DNA of 64,000 nucleotides from contig NZ_MBEU01000072.1 in the NCBI RefSeq assembly GCF_001954275.1, positions 124,001 to 188,000 on the forward strand, written 5' to 3'. Below are positions 41,733-49,487 of this stretch, one piece after another; position 1 is the first letter of the stretch, and every line of letters starts with the position of its first letter. A program made the translations under genes and the position numbers. The notes under the pieces were generated by a model. It saw only the letters and a list, made by a program, of their open reading frames with translations, searched no databases and was not told the DNA's origin. The DNA comes from Mycobacterium sp. IS-836 (lineage in GTDB: Bacteria; Actinomycetota; Actinomycetes; Mycobacteriales; Mycobacteriaceae).

Positions 41733-42902
41733 TCAGTTCGCCGGCGCCAGAATCAGACCGCTGGTGGGTACGCCGGTGCCTGAGGTGATCAGTACGTGCT
41801 CGACATTGTCGACTTGGTTGTACGACGTGCCGCGCACCTGACGAACGCCCTCGGTGATGCCGTTCATGCCGTGGATGTACGCCTCGCCAAGCAGTCCGCC
41901 GTTGGTGTTGATCGGCAGCTCCCCACCGAGTGACAGCCGTTCTACGGTCGCGTAGTCCTTGGCTTCGCCGCGCCCACAGAAGCCAAGTTCTTCGAGCTGG
42001 GTGAACACAAACGGCGTGAAATGGTCGTAGATGAATGCGGTTTGGATGTCTTGCGGCTTCAGGCCCGAATCGCGCCACAATTGCCGGGCCACCACCCCCA
42101 TCTCGGGCAGCCCGGTGATGTCCTCGCGATAGTAGCTGGTCATCATCTCGCCGTTGTGCGCTGCGCCCTGCGCGGCCGCGGTGATGATCGCCGGGGGCTG
42201 CCGCAGGTCGCGCGCGCGTTCGGCACTGGTGACCACGAGCGCGACACCGCCGTCGCTTTCCTGGCAGCAATCCAGGAGTCGCAGGACGGGTTCGACGATC
42301 CAGCGTGAATTCTGATGGTCCGCCAAGGTGATCGGGCGCTGATAGAACCAGGCGTCGGGGTTCTTCGCCGCATGAGCCCGGTCGACGACGGCGATCCTGC
42401 CGAAGTCTTCGTTGGTGACCCCGTAGGTCGACATGTAGCGCTGGGCGTGCATCGCGACCCACGCTGCGGGGGTGAGCAATCCGAATGGCGCGTAATGCGC
42501 CATGAACAACGGGGTCTCCGCGCTGGTGCGTCCACTGCCACCGAACCGGAAGCCGGAACGTTCGTTGAACGCGCGCCAGCACACCACCACATCGGCGACG
42601 CCCGTGGCGACGGCCATCGCTGCGTGCACCACGGTGCCCGCCGCGGCGCCGCCGCCGTGGTGCACCCGGCTGAAGAAGCTCAGGTCTCCGATGCCGACGT
42701 TGCGTGCGATGTCGATCTCGTCGCTGGCGTCCATGGTGAACGTCACCATGCCGTCGACATCGCCCGGTGTCAGGCCGGCGTCGTCGAGTGCGGCGCTGAC
42801 CGCCTCACAGGCCAATTGGAGCTCGCTGCGCCCGGATTCCTTGGAGAACTCGGTCTGGCCGATCCCCACGATGGCCGCGGTGCCGCCTAGCGACGAACTC
42901 AT
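41733..42902 (-). CDS. Ltp2-like SCP2-thiolase aldolase
   Basis: The 389-residue protein is closely similar, throughout, to Ltp2 (Rv3540c), the steroid side-chain retro-aldolase that cleaves 17-hydroxy-C22-steroid-CoA to a C17 ketone and propionyl-CoA with ChsH2. Shared segments are AAIVGIGQTEFSKESGRSEL, HHGGGAAAGTVVHAAMAVAT, LLDCCQESDGGVALVV and LGEAYIHGMNGITEGVRQ. True thiolase catalytic Cys residues are not in place, as expected for the aldolase subgroup. Known Ltp2 needs the DUF35 domain of ChsH2; a DUF35 gene lies three genes upstream. The ATG overlaps the upstream hydratase stop by four bases. Confidence 0.88.
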   Translation of the reverse strand: MSSSLGGTAAIVGIGQTEFSKESGRSELQLACEAVSAALDDAGLTPGDVDGMVTFTMDASDEIDIARNVGIGDLSFFSRVHHGGGAAAGTVVHAAMAVATGVADVVVCWRAFNERSGFRFGGSGRTSAETPLFMAHYAPFGLLTPAAWVAMHAQRYMSTYGVTNEDFGRIAVVDRAHAAKNPDAWFYQRPITLADHQNSRWIVEPVLRLLDCCQESDGGVALVVTSAERARDLRQPPAIITAAAQGAAHNGEMMTSYYREDITGLPEMGVVARQLWRDSGLKPQDIQTAFIYDHFTPFVFTQLEELGFCGRGEAKDYATVERLSLGGELPINTNGGLLGEAYIHGMNGITEGVRQVRGTSYNQVDNVEHVLITSGTGVPTSGLILAPAN

Positions 42903-43354
42903 GCGGAAGCTCCGTCGAGCAAGCTCAGGACGGCGGTGCCGGAAACGTGATCGCCAAGGCTGTTGGACGCCTTGAAGGCGACCTCGACGAAGTTCTCATC
43001 GCCGGGCCCCTCGGTCTTGCCGGTCACGGCGCCGGTGAACCGCAGCGGATCGTCGGGGAAGCACGGCACCCCGAGCCGGATCGACAGGTTCTTGACCATC
43101 GCTTCGGGGCCCGCCCAGTCGGTGAGGAACCGCACGCAATACCCATTGCTGGTCAAGATGTTCATGAACAAATTGGGCGAGCCCTGTTTGTTGGCGTAGT
43201 CGCGGTCGTGATGCACCGGCATGAAGTCACGTGAGGCGATCGCGCCCGCGACGATCATCGTTGTGGTGACGGGGATCTCGAGCGGGGTCACCTCGTCGCC
43301 GACTGCGATGTCGGCCCACTTCAAGGTTGTGGTGCGGGTTTTGGCGGTAGTCAT
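42899..43354 (-). CDS. MaoC-like enoyl-CoA hydratase subunit (ChsH1-like)
   Basis: The 151-residue hot-dog protein has TTTMIVAGAIASRDFMPVHH followed by DRDYA; the Asp-x4-His pair (RDFMPVHH) is the hydratase-2 catalytic motif. NLFMNILTSNGYCVRFLTDW matches ChsH1 (Rv3541c), the catalytic partner of ChsH2 in the cholesterol igr operon. It presumably forms a hetero-oligomer with the ChsH2-N-like protein at 44883. It overlaps the upstream FadE gene and the downstream Ltp2-like gene by four bases each. The substrate should be an alpha,beta-unsaturated acyl-CoA. Confidence 0.88.
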   Translation of the reverse strand: MTTAKTRTTTLKWADIAVGDEVTPLEIPVTTTMIVAGAIASRDFMPVHHDRDYANKQGSPNLFMNILTSNGYCVRFLTDWAGPEAMVKNLSIRLGVPCFPDDPLRFTGAVTGKTEGPGDENFVEVAFKASNSLGDHVSGTAVLSLLDGASA

Positions 43355-44463
43355 CGGTTTCCTTTTTCAGCGGAATATGTGCTGCCCATCCGGGCCAGTT
43401 GTGCGGTAGCGGAACCAAGGGTGAGCTCGTTGTGCTTGGCCCACAGGAAGTAGCGGTGCAGGGGATAGGTGGTGTCAATCCCGATCCCGCCGTGGACGTG
43501 CTGGGTGGTGGCGGCGACGCGGGCGCCGGCCTCTGCGGCCCAGAACTTCGCGATGCGCGCGGCCCTCTCGGCAGGGCGTCCGTGGGCGATCAGCCAGGCC
43601 GCGTGCCAGGTGGTCCACCGGATCGCCTCCACGTCGATGAAAGCGTCGGCCATCCGCTGTTGCACCGCCTGGAAGCTGCCGATCGGACGCCCGAATTGCT
43701 CGCGCTCCGTGGTGTATTCCGCGGCGATCTTCAACGCCCGCTCCGCGACGCCGAGCTGGATCGCGCACAGTCCGACCAAGGCCCGGGTGTAGAGCGATTC
43801 GATTGGCCCGTTGAGCCGGTTTTCCTCGGAAACAATTGCGCCATCGAGGAATACGTCCGCATGTGGCTCGTGGTTGGTGGTCGTTACCGCCCGGATCTCG
43901 ACACCGTTGGCGTCAGTCGGCAACAGGAAAAGGCCCACGTCACCGTCGTCAGTGCTGGCGGGTACCACCACGGTATCGGCGAGCTGGGCGGCCGGCACCA
44001 GCTGTTTGGCCCCGTCTAGGCGCCAGTTCGGGCCGTCGCGAAGGGCTTTGGTGGATGGGCTCGTCGGGTCGGAGCGGCCGGGCTCGGCTAGACCGGCACT
44101 GAGGATGTGGGTTCCCGCGACAACCCCGGGCAGGAAACGTTGCTGTTGCTCGGAGCTTCCGTGTCGGGCGATCGGATCCGCGCCCAGCACCAAGGTCGCG
44201 TACGCAGGCACCGGAGCCACGCTCCATCCCACCTCGGCCAGCAACACCCCGAGTTCCACGAAGCCGCCGCCGTTGCCGCCCACCGATTCCGGCAATCCCG
44301 TGCCCAGCAGGTCGACGGCGGCGAGTTCTTTCCACAGTGCGGCGTCGTATCGGGTTTCGCCGGCTTCGAGGTCCGTGAGTCGCTCAGGGGTGGCGCGGCG
44401 TTCAAAGAGATCGCGGGCCAGCTTGCTGATGGTCTCTTGCTCTTCGGTGAAGGTGAAGTCCAC
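43351..44463 (-). CDS. Acyl-CoA dehydrogenase, FadE28-like subunit
   Basis: The 370-residue protein has acyl-CoA dehydrogenase architecture: an N-terminal helical domain (MDFTFTEEQETISKLARDLF), a reduced middle domain and a C-terminal domain with REQFGRPIGSFQAVQQRMAD and QHVHGGIGIDTTYPLHRYF. The QxxxGG-type C-terminal FAD motif is present. In the igr operon two unlike FadE proteins form an alpha2beta2 enzyme (FadE28-FadE29, ChsE1-ChsE2); this smaller, divergent one probably plays the FadE28-like role with the FadE at 45426. It overlaps the MaoC-like gene by four bases. Confidence 0.87.
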   Translation of the reverse strand: MDFTFTEEQETISKLARDLFERRATPERLTDLEAGETRYDAALWKELAAVDLLGTGLPESVGGNGGGFVELGVLLAEVGWSVAPVPAYATLVLGADPIARHGSSEQQQRFLPGVVAGTHILSAGLAEPGRSDPTSPSTKALRDGPNWRLDGAKQLVPAAQLADTVVVPASTDDGDVGLFLLPTDANGVEIRAVTTTNHEPHADVFLDGAIVSEENRLNGPIESLYTRALVGLCAIQLGVAERALKIAAEYTTEREQFGRPIGSFQAVQQRMADAFIDVEAIRWTTWHAAWLIAHGRPAERAARIAKFWAAEAGARVAATTQHVHGGIGIDTTYPLHRYFLWAKHNELTLGSATAQLARMGSTYSAEKGNR

Positions 44464-44472
44464 GAGGCATTC

Positions 44473-44883
44473 CTAGGTGCTGGGCCGGAACTGATGCAGC
44501 ACAAGGTCGTCGGGTCCAGAACTGCCGAAGGTCTGGTAGAAAACCTCGACCAGCATCCCGACCTTGACGTCCGCCGGGTCGATCTCGCACAGGTTCGAAA
44601 CCAGCCGCACCCCTTCGGCGAGATCCACCAGCACGACGATGTAGGGGTATTCGAAGAACGGAAACTTCGGTTCGTGTGGCATCACGTAGCTGTAGACGGT
44701 TCCGCGGCCCGACGATTCGATGGCCTCCCAGTCCAGGGAGCGGCAGTTCGGGCACATGGGGCGAGGAGGGTGGCGCAGCTGCCCGCAGCGGCCGCAGCGC
44801 TGGATCAGCAGCTTATTGTCCCGCAGCCCATCCCAGAAGAACTTGGTGTCCGGGCTGATCGCCGGTGCCAGCCGGGTCGCCAT
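44473..44883 (-). CDS. DUF35 OB-fold/zinc-ribbon protein (ChsH2 C-terminal half, separate gene)
   Basis: The 136-residue protein starts MATRLAPAISPDTKFFWDGL and contains an intact rubredoxin-like zinc ribbon, Cys30, Cys33, Cys44 and Cys47 (CGRCG and CPNC), followed by an OB-fold (SSGRGTVYSYVMPHE). It corresponds to the C-terminal DUF35 domain of ChsH2 (Rv3542c), which binds Ltp2 and is needed for aldolase activity. Here it is a free-standing protein whose ATG overlaps the stop of the gene for the N-terminal half (ATGA). It lies between the two hydratase-type genes of the igr-like operon. Confidence 0.88.
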   Translation of the reverse strand: MATRLAPAISPDTKFFWDGLRDNKLLIQRCGRCGQLRHPPRPMCPNCRSLDWEAIESSGRGTVYSYVMPHEPKFPFFEYPYIVVLVDLAEGVRLVSNLCEIDPADVKVGMLVEVFYQTFGSSGPDDLVLHQFRPST

Positions 44884-45425
44884 CAGTTGGCCGGCCTGAA
44901 TCGAAGGACCCGGAATCGCTGCCGCCCCAATACCTCACCGTCCTGGTTGGTATAGGTCGTCAACCAAGTAAGGAAGAAGCCGGTGCCCAGCGCCGTCTTC
45001 TTCTCGTCGGACACCGATTCGAATACCGCCGTTGCGCTGATGACGTCACCCAGCCGGGGATAGCGCTCGATCTCGAACTCCGAGTTCGTCGCGACGGTGC
45101 TGGTGTAGCCGGCCTCGTCGAGGAACGCCGTCGGGTTGTTCGTGATTATCATCGGGGCGCCGCCTCGTTCGCCGATCCCCTCGAGTAGCGGCGACGGCAT
45201 GATCCACGTCTGCAGCATGACCGGCGGGGAGACGATGCCGCCGAACCGCGACGCGGCCGCGAACTCCGGATCGAGGTACACGGGGTTCATGTCGGCCAGT
45301 GCGTACGCCCAGTGCCGAATCATCGGCTGGTTGACGGGATCGGGTGCGACCGAAGGCTTTCCGGTGCCCCCGGTCGGCTGACCAACGAGCGCCCGCACCT
45401 TGGCTTGCACGTCTGCGTCTGTCAC
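44883..45425 (-). CDS. MaoC-like protein (ChsH2 N-terminal half, separate gene)
   Basis: The 180-residue protein aligns with the N-terminal MaoC-like half of ChsH2: DPVNQPMIRHWAYALADMNP followed by VYLDPEF, GIVSPPVMLQTWIM and FLDEAGYTSTVATNSEFEIE. It ends at RFRVLRFRPAN, exactly where the fused protein continues into its linker. The catalytic Asp/His of active hydratases are replaced in this subunit type, so activity probably depends on the ChsH1-like partner at 42899. GTG 45425 directly follows the stop of the upstream FadE gene. The split of ChsH2 into two coupled genes is the unusual feature. Confidence 0.87.
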   Translation of the reverse strand: MTDADVQAKVRALVGQPTGGTGKPSVAPDPVNQPMIRHWAYALADMNPVYLDPEFAAASRFGGIVSPPVMLQTWIMPSPLLEGIGERGGAPMIITNNPTAFLDEAGYTSTVATNSEFEIERYPRLGDVISATAVFESVSDEKKTALGTGFFLTWLTTYTNQDGEVLGRQRFRVLRFRPAN

Positions 45426-46625
45426 TTAACCTGCCTTTCCTGTTGCCGTGGCCCGAAGGTCACGGGGCGCGCGCGGCATGAGGAGCCCTGCCATGGCGAT
45501 GATGTCACGCTGGATTTCGTTGGCTCCGCCGCCGAACGTATTGATGACCGCCATCCGGTAGGCGGACTCCAGTTCGCCGCGCAGCGGCGCGCCGGCGCCG
45601 CGGCGTATTCCGTTGCCGTCGAGCACTTCCAGGAGTTGGCGGGCGACCTGTTGGGTGAGCTCGGTGCCGAACACTTTGGCGGCCGACGCCTCGCCCATGT
45701 TCAGCACGCCCTTGGTCATGGCCGCGTTAACCCGCAGGTTGACCAGCTTGTAGGCGGCGACCTGGGCCTCGACCCGGGCGAGCGCGAGCTGCACCCACGG
45801 CTGGTCGATGACGTACCCTTCGTCGAGCTCAGTGGTTTGGGCCCAGCGCAGCGCCTTCTCGAACAACGGCTCCAGCGCGCCCAGATTGCCCAGCGCAGCG
45901 CGTTCGAAGTTCAGCTGCGTGGTGATCAGCTGCCAGCCCTGGTTCTCTTCTCCCACCAACGCACTCGCCGGGACGCGCACGTCGTCGTAGAACGTATAGA
46001 AGGTGGAGATGCCGGGCATCGTGTGCAGCGGCTGCCAGGAGAATCCGGGCGAGGAGGTCGGCACGATGAAGATCGAAATACCCTTGTGCTTCTTGACATC
46101 CGGGTTGGTGCGCGCCGCCAGCCAGATGTAGTCGGCGTAGGCGGCGCCGCTGGTGAACATCTTTTGGCCGTTGATGATGTAGTCGTCGCCGTCGCGCACC
46201 GCTGTGGTGCGCAGCGATGCCAGGTCGCTTCCCGCCCCGGGCTCGGAATAGCCGATGGCAAACTCGACGCTGCCGTCGAGGATTGCGGGCAGGAACTTTT
46301 GTTTCTGTTCCTCGGTGCCGCACTGCATGAGCGTCGGCCCGACCGTGTTGAGCGTCACCAGGGGGATGGGGGCGTCGACCCGGCGCGCCTCCTCGGAGAA
46401 GATAAACTGCTCAATCGCCGAGAACCCGCGTCCGCCATATTCTTTGGGCCAGCCCACGCCGAGCAGGTTGGCCGCAGCCAGGGCGCGCACGCAGTCCCGG
46501 ACCGCCGGGCCACCCTCGATGCGTCCGCCGATGGCGGCGATGCGCTCCGGTGTCATCACCTGTTCCAGGGTGGCGCGGATCTCGGCGCGCAGCTGCTCCT
46601 GATCGGGCGTGTATTCCAAGTGCAT
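45426..46625 (-). CDS. Acyl-CoA dehydrogenase, FadE29-like subunit
   Basis: The 399-residue protein is a full-length acyl-CoA dehydrogenase: MHLEYTPDQEQLRAEIRATL, the middle beta-domain motif FAIGYSEPGAGSDLASLRTT, and the C-terminal GNGIRRGAGAP and FGGGANEIQRDIIAM (FAD/CoA contacts). It corresponds to the FadE29 (ChsE2) member of the steroid alpha2beta2 pair, with the shorter FadE at 43351 as partner. It follows the P450 gene by three bases and abuts the next gene. Probable reaction: alpha,beta-dehydrogenation of a side-chain acyl-CoA. Confidence 0.88.
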   Translation of the reverse strand: MHLEYTPDQEQLRAEIRATLEQVMTPERIAAIGGRIEGGPAVRDCVRALAAANLLGVGWPKEYGGRGFSAIEQFIFSEEARRVDAPIPLVTLNTVGPTLMQCGTEEQKQKFLPAILDGSVEFAIGYSEPGAGSDLASLRTTAVRDGDDYIINGQKMFTSGAAYADYIWLAARTNPDVKKHKGISIFIVPTSSPGFSWQPLHTMPGISTFYTFYDDVRVPASALVGEENQGWQLITTQLNFERAALGNLGALEPLFEKALRWAQTTELDEGYVIDQPWVQLALARVEAQVAAYKLVNLRVNAAMTKGVLNMGEASAAKVFGTELTQQVARQLLEVLDGNGIRRGAGAPLRGELESAYRMAVINTFGGGANEIQRDIIAMAGLLMPRAPRDLRATATGKAG

Positions 46626-46628
46626 CGG

Positions 46629-47804
46629 TCAGGTTCCCAGCCGCACCGGCATGCGCTTCACTCCGGGCACCATGGTGGCCCGCATCCGGTCCACCTCACC
46701 CACCAGCTCGATCTTCGGGAAGCGGCGCAACAGTTCGTCGAACATGACGGACGCCTCCAGACGCGCCAATTGTGCACCGACACAGGAATGTTCGCCGCAT
46801 CCGAACGCGATGTGCGGGTTCGGGTTCCGGGTCACCTTGAACTCTTCGGAGTCGGCGCCGAATATCTCCTCATCCCGGTTGGCCGATCCATACAGCATCA
46901 CCACTACGTCGCCTTCGGCGATTCGCTGACCCCGGATCTCAACGTCGGTCGTCGCGGTGCGCGCCATGTGCACGACCGGGCTGTTCCACCGCAGCATCTC
47001 TTCGACGGCGCCCGGGATCAGCGAGCGATCCTCGACCAGCAGGCGGCATTGGTCGGGATGGATGATCAGCGCCAGCGTGCCCAGCGCGATCAGATTGCGG
47101 GTGGTTTCGTTTCCGGCGACCAGCAGCAGGTACGCGAAGTTGAGCAGGTCTTCGTCGGTGAGCCGGAGCCCGTCGATCTCAGCCCCAGCGAGCACTGACA
47201 GCAGGTCGTCACGCGCCTCGGCGCGCCGGGCCGCGATCAGCTTTTGGAAGTACTCGAATAACTCCCCCATGGCCACCAAGGGGTCGAGTTCGATCTCCGG
47301 GTCGGCGCTTCCGGTGGCGGCGTCCGACCAAACTCGGAACTGCTCCCAGTCGTCGGGCGGGGCGCCGATCAGCTCGGCGATCAGGCGGGTGGGCAGGGGA
47401 GCGGCGATCTTCTCGGCGAACTCGTGGACGGCACCAGGTTGTACTCCGTCGAGGATTCCCCGCACAATTTCGCGGATTTTCGGCTCCAGCACGGCCACCC
47501 GCCGCCGGGTGAACCCCGCGTTGATCAGCTTGCGCATCTGCCGGTGGCGCGGCGGGTCGGTGAAGATGAGGCTGCCCGGCACGACGGGGCTCGGCGCGCG
47601 CGGGTCGGGGATGGTGACGCCCTTGGTCGAGGAAAACAGGGCCGGGTTGCTCGACACGAAGCGGATGTCCTCATATTTCAGCAGTGCCCAGAAGTTGGTG
47701 ACGTCGTTCCAACACACCGGTGACATGGCGCGCAGTTCCCGGTAGGCCGGGTAGGGGTCGGCCGCGTAAAAGTCGGGGGAATGCAGCGGAAAAGTGGTCT
47801 GCAC
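46629..47804 (-). CDS. Cytochrome P450, first gene of the igr-like operon
   Basis: The 391-residue P450 has the I-helix oxygen-activation motif LLVAGNETTRN, the K-helix ExxR in EEMLRWNSPVVHMAR, and the haem-binding loop HIAFGCGEHSCVGAQLARLE with the axial Cys. GTG 47804 has a strong GAGGAGG upstream and is preferred over a longer frame. Its position matches cyp125 in the cholesterol igr operon, which oxidises the C26 methyl group, so hydroxylation of a terminal methyl of the unknown substrate is plausible. No dedicated ferredoxin is adjacent. The CYP subfamily cannot be assigned by eye. Confidence 0.9.
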   Translation of the reverse strand: MQTTFPLHSPDFYAADPYPAYRELRAMSPVCWNDVTNFWALLKYEDIRFVSSNPALFSSTKGVTIPDPRAPSPVVPGSLIFTDPPRHRQMRKLINAGFTRRRVAVLEPKIREIVRGILDGVQPGAVHEFAEKIAAPLPTRLIAELIGAPPDDWEQFRVWSDAATGSADPEIELDPLVAMGELFEYFQKLIAARRAEARDDLLSVLAGAEIDGLRLTDEDLLNFAYLLLVAGNETTRNLIALGTLALIIHPDQCRLLVEDRSLIPGAVEEMLRWNSPVVHMARTATTDVEIRGQRIAEGDVVVMLYGSANRDEEIFGADSEEFKVTRNPNPHIAFGCGEHSCVGAQLARLEASVMFDELLRRFPKIELVGEVDRMRATMVPGVKRMPVRLGT

Positions 47805-47830
47805 GGCGAACCTCCTCGGCCGACCCCGCA

Positions 47831-47842
47831 GGATCGCGATCC
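47831..47842. promoter_or_regulatory. 12-bp perfect palindrome adjoining the main operator
   Basis: GGATCGCGATCC is self-complementary and directly abuts the larger palindrome that starts at 47843. It may be part of a composite operator or chance in GC-rich sequence. Confidence 0.4.
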
Positions 47843-47863
47843 GACACATTGGGCCAATGTGTC
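47843..47863. promoter_or_regulatory. 21-bp perfect palindrome between the P450 operon and ALDH operon
   Basis: Arms GACACATTGG and CCAATGTGTC are perfectly complementary around one G. It lies 39 bases upstream of the P450 GTG and about 155 bases upstream of the divergent aldehyde dehydrogenase. Length and symmetry suit a TetR dimer; the local TetR (40042-40644) is the first candidate. It does not fit the KstR or KstR2 motifs that I recall. Confidence 0.7.
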
Positions 47864-48017
47864 CTCCGGCGTTGTGTCTACTCTCGGCCAAGCGTCTCTG
47901 TCAATACATCCGCAACACCCGTGAAATAGCGGAAAATTCGCCGGATTAGTGATTGACGCCAGAGATCCACGGGTGAACACTGACTGTCGAGATGACCGAC
48001 GCACGGTGAGGAAGCTG

Positions 48018-49487
48018 ATGGCCGAGCTACAAACCCCGGGACCTCTTGTCGACACCTACCAGCTCTACATCGACGGGAGATGGGTCGAGCCGCAGGACGG
48101 TCGATACGACGACATCGACCCGGCCACCGAGCAGACCATCGCAAGCGCGCCGGACGCGAGCGTCACACAGGTCGGCGACGCGATCGCGGCCGCACGCCGG
48201 GCGTTCGACGAGGGACCATGGGCCGCCGCGAGCCCCGACGACCGCGCCGGTTACCTCAATCAGCTCGGCGACGCGCTACTCAAGCACGCCGACGAGTTCT
48301 TCGCCCTCTCCCAGGTCGAGTGGGGCTGCGTCGCGAACGAACGAATGATGCAGATCGACGGCGCCGGATACATGTCAATGCACGCCGCCCAGCTCGCCAC
48401 CAAGCTGACCGACGAGCCGGTCACGGGAATCGGCGCGGGAACGACCGTGCTCCGTCGTGAGCCACTCGGTGTCGTGTCGATCTTGACGCCGTGGAACTTC
48501 CCGCACTGCCTCAACGTCATGAAGGTGAACAATGCGCTGGCCGCCGGCAACACCGTGGTTCTCAAGCCGTCGCCGCTGACGCCGCTCGCCGGACTTGCAC
48601 TTGCCCGCATCATCGACGAGGACACCGACATCCCGCCGGGGGTAGTCAACGTCGTCACGCCGTCGGGTCTCGACGCCGCCAAGCTGCTTACCACCGATCC
48701 GCGAATCGACATGATCAGCTTCACCGGCAGCTCGGCCGTCGGCTGTGAGGTGATGCGAGCCGCCGGCGACGCCATGAAGCGGCTCTTGCTGGAGTGCGGC
48801 GGGAAGTCGGCAAGCATCGTTCTCGACGACACCGACGTGACCGACGAGATGCTGGAGCAGATGATGTTCGATTGCTGCTCGCTGCACGCCGGGCAGGCCT
48901 GCATCCTGCACAGCAGGCTACTTCTTCCCGACGCGTTACACGACGACGTCGTCGACCGGCTCGTCGGGCTGGCCCGCGCCGTGCGCGTCGGCGACCCCAA
49001 AGACCCTGCGGCGCAAATGGGTCCGCTGATCAGCGCGGCACAGCTGAAGCGCGTTAAGGCGCATGTCGACGGGGCGGTAAACGACGGAGCCAAGCTGGTG
49101 ACCGGCGGCGGCCGTCCGGCCGGCCTGGATGTCGGGTTCTACTTCGAACCGACGATCCTCACCGACGTCGATCCGGATTCGACGATCGCGCAGGAAGAAG
49201 TCTTCGGACCGGTGCTGACGGTTCTGCGCTATCGGGACGACGACGACGCGGTGGCGATCGCCAACAACTCCCGCTACGGCCTGTCCGGTGCCGTGTGGGG
49301 TGGCGACGTGGACCGCGCCGTCGACGTTGCCCGCCGCATCCGGACCGGCCAGGTGGCGGTCAACGGTTGCGGCCCCGGTGACGCGCCGTTCGGCGGCTTC
49401 AAATTGAGCGGGTTCGGTCGAGAGAGTGGCGGTGTCAGCGGAATACACCAGTACATGGAGGTGAAGGCTATCGGGATCCCCGCATGA
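48018..49487 (+). CDS. NAD(P)+-dependent aldehyde dehydrogenase
   Basis: This 489-residue ALDH superfamily protein has SILTPWNFPHCLNVMKVNNA, the catalytic Glu in LLLECGGKSASIVL, the nucleophile Cys in SLHAGQACILHSRLL, and the C-terminal FGGFKLSGFGRESG. ATG 48018 follows GAGGA closely. The stop overlaps the CoA-transferase start (ATGA), so the two are coupled. It is divergent from the P450 operon; in context it would convert a side-chain aldehyde to the carboxylic acid before CoA activation. This pathway role is inferred from gene order. Confidence 0.9.
   Translation: MAELQTPGPLVDTYQLYIDGRWVEPQDGRYDDIDPATEQTIASAPDASVTQVGDAIAAARRAFDEGPWAAASPDDRAGYLNQLGDALLKHADEFFALSQVEWGCVANERMMQIDGAGYMSMHAAQLATKLTDEPVTGIGAGTTVLRREPLGVVSILTPWNFPHCLNVMKVNNALAAGNTVVLKPSPLTPLAGLALARIIDEDTDIPPGVVNVVTPSGLDAAKLLTTDPRIDMISFTGSSAVGCEVMRAAGDAMKRLLLECGGKSASIVLDDTDVTDEMLEQMMFDCCSLHAGQACILHSRLLLPDALHDDVVDRLVGLARAVRVGDPKDPAAQMGPLISAAQLKRVKAHVDGAVNDGAKLVTGGGRPAGLDVGFYFEPTILTDVDPDSTIAQEEVFGPVLTVLRYRDDDDAVAIANNSRYGLSGAVWGGDVDRAVDVARRIRTGQVAVNGCGPGDAPFGGFKLSGFGRESGGVSGIHQYMEVKAIGIPA

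Noticed and set aside
45312..47198. 628-codon plus-strand frame across the igr-like operon
   Set aside because: Complement of FadE and P450 coding DNA; no domain is recognisable and both true genes are on the minus strand.
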